A DNA stretch of 35,111 nucleotides from a bacterium (GTDB taxonomy: Bacteria; Verrucomicrobiota; Kiritimatiellia; RFP12; DVOR01), in the NCBI GenBank assembly GCA_030535915.1, contig JAUNQZ010000004.1, positions 1 to 35,111 on the forward strand. Direction: 5' to 3'. The translations under genes were made by a program, and so were the position numbers. Below are positions 6,330 through 13,917 of the stretch, piece by piece. The notes below the pieces were generated by a model. The model made no database searches and had not been told where the DNA came from. It saw only the letters and a program-made list of their open reading frames with translations. Every line of letters begins with the position of its first letter. Within the stretch, counting starts at the first letter, position 1.

Positions 6330-8591
6330 TTAAAGTCCTGCAAAAGGATTATTTGAGAAGCCTCGCGAAGAGGATTGTGGTCGCGAAGAATAACCTCCGC
6401 GTTGACCACCCGAAGGGCGAGAGCCATGCATACGTTCTGGGCGAGCATTTTTACGCGCAGAGAGCGAGATGCGTTTGCGTGCGACATCCACATCCAAAAC
6501 CGTTACCGAAAGACGATCACCCGCCTTCACAACCTCCGCGGGATCCTTCACATAACGATCTGCTATTTCGGAAACATGAACAAGCCCATCTTGATGAACG
6601 CCAATATCCACAAACGCACCAAAAGCGGTTACATTCGTTACAATACCTTCAAGTTTCATCCCTGGTTGAACATCTTCTATCGTACAAACATCTTCACGAA
6701 ACGCCGGCGGCGTAAAGGTTTCACGCGGGTCACGACCAGGCTTCTTCAATTCATCAAGGATATCCTTTAAAGTTAAAGCGCCAAGCGTTTCACTTTCATA
6801 ATCTGCCGCTTTAATCTTTGCAACCGCCGAACTATTTCCAACGAGGTCACTCACGGAAAGTCCAGCATCCGTAGCCATTTGACGCACGACTTCATACCGC
6901 TCTGGGTGAACCGCCGAACGATCCAAAGGATTTTCACTTTCACGAATACGCAAGAAGCCTGCACATTGTTCAAAGGTCTTTGCTCCAAGGCCTGGGACCT
7001 TTAAGAGGTCGCCTCGCGAATGAAAAGCTCCGTATGTATTACGATGTTCAACAATGCGCTTTGCCAATGCAGGACCGATACCAGAGACACGCGTTAAAAG
7101 TGGAGCGGAGGCGGTGTTTAATTCAACACCCACACGGTTCACACAAGAAATAACCACTTCGTCAAGTTTGGTTGCCAAAAGCGTTTGATTCACATCGTGT
7201 TGATATTGTCCAACACCAATAGCCTTGGGATCAATCTTAACAAGTTCTGCAAGTGGATCTTGCAAACGGCGACCAATTGAAATAGCGCCACGCACGGTAA
7301 GGTCAAGTTCTGGGAACTCATCTCGTGCCACTTCACTTGCCGAATAAACCGAAGCGCCCGATTCACTCACTGAAACAACAATGATATCCGAGTGATGTGC
7401 GGACTTCAGAGTCTTTCTAACGAACGCCTCTGTTTCACGACCTGCAGTACCATTCCCCACTGCAATTGCTGTTGGCTTTAAAGCTGAAACGAGTTTTAAA
7501 ATTTCAACCGCCGCTTCCACTTCTTTCATTTGACCTTGCGAAGGATAAATGGTGACATTCTTCAAGAACTTACCCGTTGCATCAAGCGCAACACATTTAC
7601 ATCCCGTACGAATACCTGGGTCAACACCAATAACAGCTCTTTCACCTAATGGGGCTTGTAAAAGAAGGTGACGAAGATTTTCTGCAAAAACTTCAACCGC
7701 TTCACGATCCGACTTTTGTTTCAGTTCAACCGCAACATCAAGTTCAATACTTGGAGCGATTAAACGACGATAACCGTCTTCAGCGGCTGTCTTTAATTCC
7801 TTTGCCCAAGAGGAACCTTCACGAAGGTTAAAAATCTCCAATGCTTTTGCAATAATCGGCGCAGAATCAACCGACAATGAAGAACGCAAAACGCCTTCTG
7901 TTTCTCCTCGCTTAATCGCCAAGAAGCGATGCGATGGAATTGCAACAACAGGTTCCTCAAAATCATAATACTGTTCAAACTTTGTTGGCGCACTTGGAGG
8001 CGGATCGACAACTTCAGATTTCACAATCCCATGTTGTGCTAAATAGGCACGCGCGAAGCCACGAACTTCCGAATTTTCGGCAATTGTTTCTGCAACAATA
8101 TCACGCGCCCCACGCAATGCCATAAGCGAATCAGCAACTTCTTTTTCTGGATTTACATAAGCAGCAGCTTCAGTTGAGGGGTCTTCATTCCCTTGAGCAA
8201 GAATAAGCTGTGCCAAGGGGTCAAGACCTCGTTCACGAGCCACCATTGCACGCGTGCGACGTTTCGGGCGGTATGGCAAATACAAATCCTCAAGCGCAGT
8301 ACGCGTTTTACACGCAAGGATTTGAGCTTTAAGTTCATCCGTCAACTTACCCTGTTGAATAATTGACGAGAGAATCGTTTCACGGCGCGCTTCAAGTTCA
8401 CGATGGAAAGTGAGGCGCTCTTGAATATTACCGATTTGAACTTCATCAAGATTCCCATGTGCTTCTTTACGATAGCGTGCAATAAATGGAACCGTACACC
8501 CCTCCTCCAAAAGTTTCATCACCGCAGCAACTTGACGAGGAGAAAGTTTTAATTCATCAGCAATATCAGCAACAAAGCGTTCATTATCCAT
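6330..8591 (-). CDS. tex: Tex-family S1 RNA-binding transcription accessory protein
   Basis: Tex is a conserved cytoplasmic nucleic-acid-binding protein, related to eukaryotic Spt6, linked to transcription and RNA handling. The 753-residue product has the expected order: an N-terminal helical Tex domain (CTVPFIARYRKEAHGNLDE, 32-50), a YqgF/RNase H-like domain starting at IGVDPGIRTG (321-330), a helix-hairpin-helix pair around GIGPALAKRIVEHR and KVPGLGAKTFEQ, and an S1 domain from about 645 (GIVTNVTAFGAFVDIGVHQDGLVHVSE). After the S1 domain comes a tail of about 38 residues rich in Arg, Gly and Ser, probably a disordered RNA-binding extension. GGTAGG precedes the ATG. No separate promoter is obvious, so read-through from the prolyl isomerase gene is possible despite the hairpin between them. 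Confidence 0.95.
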   Translation of the reverse strand: MDNERFVADIADELKLSPRQVAAVMKLLEEGCTVPFIARYRKEAHGNLDEVQIGNIQERLTFHRELEARRETILSSIIQQGKLTDELKAQILACKTRTALEDLYLPYRPKRRTRAMVARERGLDPLAQLILAQGNEDPSTEAAAYVNPEKEVADSLMALRGARDIVAETIAENSEVRGFARAYLAQHGIVKSEVVDPPPSAPTKFEQYYDFEEPVVAIPSHRFLAIKRGETEGVLRSSLSVDSAPIIAKALEIFNLREGSSWAKELKTAAEDGYRRLIAPSIELDVAVELKQKSDREAVEVFAENLRHLLLQAPLGERAVIGVDPGIRTGCKCVALDATGKFLKNVTIYPSQGQMKEVEAAVEILKLVSALKPTAIAVGNGTAGRETEAFVRKTLKSAHHSDIIVVSVSESGASVYSASEVARDEFPELDLTVRGAISIGRRLQDPLAELVKIDPKAIGVGQYQHDVNQTLLATKLDEVVISCVNRVGVELNTASAPLLTRVSGIGPALAKRIVEHRNTYGAFHSRGDLLKVPGLGAKTFEQCAGFLRIRESENPLDRSAVHPERYEVVRQMATDAGLSVSDLVGNSSAVAKIKAADYESETLGALTLKDILDELKKPGRDPRETFTPPAFREDVCTIEDVQPGMKLEGIVTNVTAFGAFVDIGVHQDGLVHVSEIADRYVKDPAEVVKAGDRLSVTVLDVDVARKRISLSARKNARPERMHGSRPSGGQRGGYSSRPQSSSRGFSNNPFAGL

Positions 8592-8626
8592 AGCGAAGAC
8601 CTACCAGAAAAGAAAAGCAATAGATT

Positions 8627-8661
8627 AAAAAAGCCGGCGAGAGGAAAAAGCCCCTGCCGGC
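8627..8661 (-). terminator. Intrinsic terminator of the prolyl isomerase gene
   Basis: GCCGGC occurs at 8633-8638 and 8656-8661; the arms pair, and inner AGGGG/CCTCT bases extend the stem around a T-rich loop. On the minus strand the structure ends in six T (8632-8627). It lies 21 bp past the stop at 8683. Confidence 0.85.
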
Positions 8662-8682
8662 GATTGAAAGACAGTTTACCAA

Positions 8683-9585
8683 TTAGTTAATTTTGATGTC
8701 TGCCTTTTCACGCAATTCAGCCACATAATCCGAAAGGGCTTGGCCACGATTTGCGTGATGGAGGAAATGCTTGATTTGATCGTGGAGTTCATCCAACGTT
8801 GGAGTTGAAGCAGCCTTTTCATCCGTCTTGTAGATGATGTGATAACCAAATTGGGTTTCAAGAATTTCAGAAACTTCATTCTTCGGCATGGTGAATGCCG
8901 TATCTTCAAAAGGCTTCACCATCATCCCCTTGCCAAACCAACCCAACGAACCACCATTCGACTTACCGCTCGGACAATCGGAGTGTTCAGCAGCTTCTGC
9001 ATCAAAGGTCGCTTCACCCGAAACAATGCGTGCACGGATTGCTTCAAGCTTTGCCTTTGCAGCAGCCTTTGCTTCATCCGTATCCTTTTCAGGCTTAATC
9101 AAAATGTGCTGCGCGAGGACTTGTTCATCCTGCTTGAATTCATCCTTGTGAAGATTATAATGCTCGGTGATTTGTTCTTCTGTTGCTTCCGGCACATCGG
9201 CACAAACTTTATCCACCAACTTATTGATCATTGCGCCTTGGCGAAGTTCTTCCTTAAAGGATTCAACCGTCATGCCTTGCGCTTCAATCGCCTTAACAAG
9301 TGCATCACGATTACCTCCAAACTGACCGATATAAGTATCAAACTGTGCATCAAGTTCTTCACCCGTCACAGGGATTTCCAATTGCTTTGCATTATCAATG
9401 AGCAACTTGGTGCCAATGGCTTGTTCAAGAGCACGACTCTGCAAGGCATCCAACTGCATTTGGATTTGAGCATCCGGCATACCCTGCTGCTTGTAAAAAT
9501 GAATTAAACGCTGAAGTTCAAAGTCAACGGCCTGTTGAGGAATCGGATCACCATTGACGGTTGCAATAATTTTTTCTTCTGCCAT
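8683..9585 (-). CDS. Parvulin-type peptidyl-prolyl isomerase, apparently cytoplasmic
   Basis: Catalyses cis/trans isomerisation of prolyl bonds. The 300-residue product has a SurA/PrsA-like helical N-terminal part (MAEEKIIATVNGDPIPQQAVD onward) and a parvulin (PpiC) domain at about 153-257. The domain includes LAQHILIK with His160, the segment FDAEAAEHSDCPSGKSNGGSLGWFGKGMM, and FGYHIIYK with His249. A short helical tail follows. The start at 9583-9585 is set by AAAGGA 9 nt upstream and by a promoter located between it and any earlier in-frame start. From this start there is no signal peptide, whereas SurA and PrsA relatives are exported. It is therefore either a cytoplasmic folding factor (trigger-factor-like role) or exported by other means. 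It appears to be monocistronic with its own promoter and terminator. Confidence 0.9.
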   Translation of the reverse strand: MAEEKIIATVNGDPIPQQAVDFELQRLIHFYKQQGMPDAQIQMQLDALQSRALEQAIGTKLLIDNAKQLEIPVTGEELDAQFDTYIGQFGGNRDALVKAIEAQGMTVESFKEELRQGAMINKLVDKVCADVPEATEEQITEHYNLHKDEFKQDEQVLAQHILIKPEKDTDEAKAAAKAKLEAIRARIVSGEATFDAEAAEHSDCPSGKSNGGSLGWFGKGMMVKPFEDTAFTMPKNEVSEILETQFGYHIIYKTDEKAASTPTLDELHDQIKHFLHHANRGQALSDYVAELREKADIKIN

Positions 9586-9622
9586 GTTTATTATCCTTTC
9601 ATCGGCGAAATTAAGAGCAAAT

Positions 9623-9651
9623 AATATATCAAAAATCACCCTTAAAAGCAA
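9623..9651 (-). promoter_or_regulatory. Sigma70-type promoter of the prolyl isomerase gene
   Basis: On the minus strand TTGCTT (9651-9646) and TATATT (9628-9623) are spaced by 17 bp. Transcription would begin near 9616, about 30 nt before the ATG and just ahead of the AAAGGA ribosome site. Confidence 0.65.
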
Positions 9652-9734
9652 GCCATTTAACGACAATCCACAAGTCTAAAAGGCATAACAGCGGACATGC
9701 TATTACACATAAAAAGAAGTACAATGGACAATGA

Positions 9735-10376
9735 TTAACGCTTGGCTTGCAGACTTACAATGCGTTGAATAATAATCTCTGCAACGTCTCGTTTAGACAT
9801 CAACGGAAGTGTTTCGGATGTTCCATTAGGGAAAAGAAGTGTTACTTGATTGGTATCAACCGCAAAACCTGCGCCTGGAGCAGTAACATCATTGGCTACG
9901 ATAAAATCGAGCCCCTTATCTCGCAACTTTCGCGTTGCTTCTTGCGTGGGGTTTCCAGTTTCTGCAGCAAACCCAACAAAGAGTCGATCCCCTTTAAGTG
10001 GTAGAATCGTTTTCAAAACATCTGGATTTCGAACGAGACGAATCACGCCATCCATTTCAGCTTTTTTAAGTTTCGTCTCTGAATATGTTTCAGGTCGCCA
10101 GTCAGCAATTGCAGCGGAGGAGATATAGATATCTGCGATGGGGAGTTCGCGTTCAACCGCGGCGAGGAGGTCTCTTGCTGATTCAATATCAATTCGTTTT
10201 ACACCCGTAGGCGTTGCTAATGTCACAGGTCCTGCGATCAATGTCACTTGATGTCCTGCAGCAGCAGCTGCTTCAGCAAGCGCAAAACCCATTTTTCCCG
10301 TGCTTCGATTGGAAATAAAACGCACTGGATCGAGGGCTTCTCGTGTGGGACCAGCCGTAATAAGAAAATGAGACAT
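9735..10376 (-). CDS. coaB: Phosphopantothenoylcysteine synthetase (CoaB), stand-alone
   Basis: Joins 4'-phosphopantothenate and cysteine in coenzyme A synthesis. The product (213 residues) covers only the CoaB half of the usual CoaBC fusion: [25 protein letters not shown] near the N-terminus (nucleotide site), AAIADWRP in the middle, [23 protein letters not shown] and VGFAAETGN, then [24 protein letters not shown]. The CoaC flavodoxin-like decarboxylase domain is absent from this gene and from the window, so it should be encoded elsewhere. AAAGGTG precedes the ATG, which lies 9 nt after the eboE stop. It is the last gene of the murG-led operon. No terminator is visible after it. Confidence 0.92.
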   Translation of the reverse strand: MSHFLITAGPTREALDPVRFISNRSTGKMGFALAEAAAAAGHQVTLIAGPVTLATPTGVKRIDIESARDLLAAVERELPIADIYISSAAIADWRPETYSETKLKKAEMDGVIRLVRNPDVLKTILPLKGDRLFVGFAAETGNPTQEATRKLRDKGLDFIVANDVTAPGAGFAVDTNQVTLLFPNGTSETLPLMSKRDVAEIIIQRIVSLQAKR

Positions 10377-10385
10377 AATACACCT

Positions 10386-11507
10386 TTAAACTTGACGAAG
10401 TTGATTTCTTACCCAACACATATCTTCAAAAAGCATCTCCGAAAGCGTACGACGACAAACCGTATTCGGGAGGATATTATAGGTATAGGTTTCAATTTCA
10501 AGCGGCCACCCTCCCGCTCGAACATATCGCCAAAAAGCAGGCGTAAGCGCATTGCGTGTAGAGCCAATGTGGCTATTCCCTTGCCAAACGAGAGGGACAT
10601 GATAATGAATTCGACCACGCGAACCAATAAGATCTGGCAAAATCGTCGTTGTTAAATCGGGATAACATGTTACCGATGCATCATTTTCACGACGCGTTGT
10701 TTGATGAAGATAAATAGCATCCACAAATGGCATTAAGTCTTCTGCAGTCGCATAAGGAGTGTATTCTAATGCCGCAGAAACTTGTATTCGCGCAATAGGG
10801 ATGCGCGAAGAAACCAAATGACGCAAAGAACAAAGAGGATCTTCATACCCTACCGCAAAATGACATGTATCAAAGCAAATGCCAACCAAATCGCGATAAG
10901 CAGAATTCCAATTTGGATGTAACCAAAGGCGTTCAAAAAAATCGATTACCGATTGACAAGAATCTAGCAAGCAATCAGGCTCTGGTTCTAATGCCAAACA
11001 CAAGCGGCGCCCCGTAAAACCCTCAAGTTTACGAAGAAACAATGCAAAATCACAGATATTCTCAAGGTAATCATCCGTAATGCCTTGCTCTCTGTCATAA
11101 CCCAGTGGCACGGTCGAGACGCTAAAGCGATTCTCTCCCAAATAAGCCATCGGCAAACGCGTTGCCGCATAGAAGAGATCATGGGTATAGGTTTGGCGTT
11201 CGACCGTTGACCAATCAGGAGAATACACCTTTTCCTTTACCGTTTCGCCATGAAATGCTCCATAAGGGAAGCCATTAATTCCCATCACTTTAAGACGATT
11301 GGCTTGTAAAAAGGCATTGAATGAACGAAGCGCTTCGGGTACACGAAGTTCCTGTGCGGCATGTGCACTGAGTCGCAAGCCTAGAGGCATTTCATCGCCA
11401 TGTTCAAAAGCCGTACGAAGAGGAATCGCAATGTCCGAAATCGCACGACGGATTGAGGCGATATCCTCTCCTGGATGGACATTCATACAGTAAGAAATGA
11501 GATTCAT
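10386..11507 (-). CDS. eboE: Metabolite traffic protein EboE (TIM-barrel)
   Basis: EboE is a xylose-isomerase-like TIM-barrel protein of the ebo operon, which in cyanobacteria and other bacteria is needed to move biosynthetic intermediates toward the periplasm; its reaction is unknown. The 373-residue product shows the family pattern throughout: YCMNVHPGED (6-15), LGLRLSAHAAQEL, GINGFPYGAFHGETVKEKVY, PDWSTVERQTYTHDLF, LALEPEPDCLLD, GICFDTCHFAVGYEDP, ARIQVSAALEY, AIYLHQTTRR, IHYHVPLVW and LEIETYTYNILP. The many His, Glu and Asp at strand ends suggest a metal site. Other ebo genes (UbiA-like eboC, TatD-like eboB, eboD, eboF) are not here. Instead the upstream neighbour, overlapping by ATGA, is a flippase-like membrane protein. 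The family call is firm from motifs; the substrate is unknown. Confidence 0.88.
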   Translation of the reverse strand: MNLISYCMNVHPGEDIASIRRAISDIAIPLRTAFEHGDEMPLGLRLSAHAAQELRVPEALRSFNAFLQANRLKVMGINGFPYGAFHGETVKEKVYSPDWSTVERQTYTHDLFYAATRLPMAYLGENRFSVSTVPLGYDREQGITDDYLENICDFALFLRKLEGFTGRRLCLALEPEPDCLLDSCQSVIDFFERLWLHPNWNSAYRDLVGICFDTCHFAVGYEDPLCSLRHLVSSRIPIARIQVSAALEYTPYATAEDLMPFVDAIYLHQTTRRENDASVTCYPDLTTTILPDLIGSRGRIHYHVPLVWQGNSHIGSTRNALTPAFWRYVRAGGWPLEIETYTYNILPNTVCRRTLSEMLFEDMCWVRNQLRQV

Positions 11508-12856
11508 TGCATTGTCCCTCGATGTGGAGTAATCATTGGAGGTGCTTCAATCCATGCCAGCGCAAGACCAAGGCGAATGGTCAAGAATGTCGCAAAAGAG
11601 GCCATAACCAAAGACAAAATCCCCATGACATAACCTGGGCATTTAAAGAAGAAAAGCACAACAAGTGATGCTAGTAAAACACCAAAGAAAACCGCTTGTC
11701 CGGCGAGGACAGCATTCGGTCGTTTACGAAAGGCTGCAAGTCCCTCTGCATGTCCACGAAGAGCTTGTAAAATGGGAAACGCCATCGCGACCCAAAGCAC
11801 TCGTTTCGCAAGTGGCACTTGCCATTCTGCAAGATTTTGAACAGAACAAAAATACCAGTGACTCACCGCAGGAATTTGAATTGGAAGCAATACAAGACCC
11901 AAAACAATCCCACTGCACAAAGCAAAGATAAATGTCCGTTGATCTCGGAAAGACGTCTGCGGGAAGCCAATCGCTACGGCTTGATTCCGCATCGCTCCAT
12001 ACGAGAGCGGATTAACAAGCCCAATTGCAATTAAATGAATCGCAAGCATCGCTTCCCCATTTGCCGTTCGGTTGACGACGGCATTCAACATAAAGACCGC
12101 AAACATCAACAGTAACCCACCTAACGATAACGGGATGTTAAAGAGGAAGACCTTCAACCGCGTAACTTTTTCCATACCTTGTAATTTAAAAGGTAATCGC
12201 TTGACCGAAGGTCGAGCAAAGCCCCACATCAAGGCTGCCTCCATTACAACAGGCACAGATAATGCCACACATCCCCATTGCCATCCCACACACCCTATAG
12301 CGTAAAGTAAGGGAGAAAGCAACGCCGTTAAAATAATGCGAAGAATTGTCGCTGCATTTGCAATTGCAGTACGATGTTCATTATAAAGAACCACCTGCGG
12401 TATATTACGGAAGAAAAATCCCAATTGTGCTGGAAACGACCAAAACATTGACCATCGAGCAATTTCCATCTGCCATCCATCTAACCCAAGGAAAAGCCCA
12501 AAAACAAGCGTCGAGACATACGGCATCGCAAGTAAACACTGAAGCCCAAAAACAAACAGCATAATGAAATGATTCACCGTCGAAAATCGAATATAACCAA
12601 TTCGATCTCGTGCATACATCATCCCTGTGGTAATTAAGCCAAAGCCAACCGTCCCCAAAAGAAACATAATCATCAGCCCTTGTGAAAAGGCTGAAAACTC
12701 CAAAGCGCCCCCTCCCCCATGAGCAACCACAACCCCAACCAATGGATAGGTGAGGCCTTGACTCATTGCCTGAATACAAAGAGGCACAAAGAAACGCGTC
12801 GCATTCCACGGCGTGTAAGGATAAGTTTTCCCGGGTGCGACTTTATGTTGCTTCAT
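11504..12856 (-). CDS. Multidrug/oligosaccharide-lipid flippase-like (MOP/MATE) membrane protein
   Basis: A 450-residue inner-membrane protein with about 12 hydrophobic segments spread along its whole length, in the arrangement of MOP-superfamily exporters (MATE, Wzx, MurJ). After a short cytoplasmic N-terminus (MKQHKVAPGKTYPYTPWN) the first helix contains FVPLCIQAMSQGLTYPLVGV. Helix pairs follow, with the repeated half beginning about residue 225 (KVFLFNIPLSLGGLLLMF) and a conserved-looking AMRNQAVAIG loop. I cannot place it in a named subfamily. It ends in an ATGA overlap with eboE and starts 2 nt after the transglutaminase-like gene, so translation of the three is probably coupled. A role in exporting the molecule handled by EboE is inference from context. 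Confidence 0.75.
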   Translation of the reverse strand: MKQHKVAPGKTYPYTPWNATRFFVPLCIQAMSQGLTYPLVGVVVAHGGGGALEFSAFSQGLMIMFLLGTVGFGLITTGMMYARDRIGYIRFSTVNHFIMLFVFGLQCLLAMPYVSTLVFGLFLGLDGWQMEIARWSMFWSFPAQLGFFFRNIPQVVLYNEHRTAIANAATILRIILTALLSPLLYAIGCVGWQWGCVALSVPVVMEAALMWGFARPSVKRLPFKLQGMEKVTRLKVFLFNIPLSLGGLLLMFAVFMLNAVVNRTANGEAMLAIHLIAIGLVNPLSYGAMRNQAVAIGFPQTSFRDQRTFIFALCSGIVLGLVLLPIQIPAVSHWYFCSVQNLAEWQVPLAKRVLWVAMAFPILQALRGHAEGLAAFRKRPNAVLAGQAVFFGVLLASLVVLFFFKCPGYVMGILSLVMASFATFLTIRLGLALAWIEAPPMITPHRGTMQ

Positions 12857-12858
12857 CG

Positions 12859-13899
12859 TTAAAGTTGCTCCACAAAAATGGCTCCGTCTTTTAACGGACG
12901 CGTAAAGGTTTTACCATCCAATGTAAACGTAATCGTTTCGCCCGCGGGAACCGTTACCGTTGCGTAGTCGTTGAGGTCGCGCAGAGGTCCTGGCGTTTGA
13001 AGCGTTTCTCCATTCACCATTAAAGGAACCTCAACACGCGCTCCATTCCGCTCTGCAGCAATGTGAATGGTCACGCCTTCTGTTTTTTCCTTCACTTTAA
13101 GGTAACGAGCGGTTACATTCTCTGCGGGGACACCCCATCCATAAAAAAGGAGAGGTTCTTTTTCTAAAGGAACAAGACGCGTGGCATAAATTGAATATTC
13201 CAAAGCGTTAGGATCCGCTTGTGCAGCATCATTTGCGAACCACACATCATTCGGAGGGGTATCTTCAAAAGCGCCTAATGTATACCATTCCCCCTCTGAG
13301 TAAACCTCTACCCACGAATGATTGCCGGGTTTCTTTCTCCAAAGGCATCCCACGACACGCGCGGGAATTCCAACGCTACGGCACGCATCAACAAGAATAA
13401 TCGAAAGCCCTGAACACGAGGCTTTATTAATTCGCATTGAATGCAACGGATCTTGATTGGGGAAATCGCGCCCTGTTGAATAGACAACATTAATTCGTTT
13501 CCAAAGATGCCGATTGAGCAAGAGGGCTCCTTCAAGAGGTGTCTTTGCATCTTTTGTAATTTCCTCTGCAAGCGGTTGAAGGACCGGACGCCAATCGACC
13601 CACTTTTCTCGAAGCGAAACGGGAGGTAAAACCGCATTTAAAAATAAATCGTTAGAAATGTTTCCCCACCGTGCGTTCGTTCGAATCTCAACCATCGCTC
13701 GAACATGTGCATCACCATATGTTTCGTATGCATCGGTGTAAAATGGATATGCTCGTACATATCCTCGCAACGCCTCATGCGCTTGACCATAACAAGCATC
13801 AAGCGACTTATCATCAAGCGTGGACGCTGCCTCTACAAGATTTGAACACCCCAAAAGTGGTAGCATCAATGCAATACATAACACTGTTTGTTTAACCAT
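12859..13899 (-). CDS. Transglutaminase-like lipoprotein
   Basis: A 346-residue predicted lipoprotein: MVKQTVLCIALMLPLLGC is a signal peptide with lipobox and lipidated Cys18. The central domain is a transglutaminase/protease-like fold. Cys162 lies in NKASCSGLS before the helix ILVDACRSVGIPARVVG, His194 in GNHSWVEVY and an Asp in FEDTPPND (213 or 218), consistent with the Cys-His-Asp triad. The last 100 residues look like a beta-sandwich with an LPLMVNG-like strand pattern. Such proteins can be proteases, amidases or cross-linking enzymes acting in the periplasm; the substrate is unknown. AAAGG precedes the ATG. It sits between the thioredoxin-like gene and the flippase in the murG operon, so a cell-envelope target is plausible but unproven. 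Confidence 0.83.
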   Translation of the reverse strand: MVKQTVLCIALMLPLLGCSNLVEAASTLDDKSLDACYGQAHEALRGYVRAYPFYTDAYETYGDAHVRAMVEIRTNARWGNISNDLFLNAVLPPVSLREKWVDWRPVLQPLAEEITKDAKTPLEGALLLNRHLWKRINVVYSTGRDFPNQDPLHSMRINKASCSGLSIILVDACRSVGIPARVVGCLWRKKPGNHSWVEVYSEGEWYTLGAFEDTPPNDVWFANDAAQADPNALEYSIYATRLVPLEKEPLLFYGWGVPAENVTARYLKVKEKTEGVTIHIAAERNGARVEVPLMVNGETLQTPGPLRDLNDYATVTVPAGETITFTLDGKTFTRPLKDGAIFVEQL

Positions 13900-13917
13900 A
13901 AATATTAAGCCTTTCTT

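Noticed and set aside
9586-9666. Longer N-terminus (hydrophobic, from a TTG at 9666) for the prolyl isomerase, which could look like a signal peptide
   Set aside because: The -10 and -35 elements lie inside this stretch and the AAAGGA ribosome site sits before the ATG at 9585. Conserved sequence begins at that ATG.
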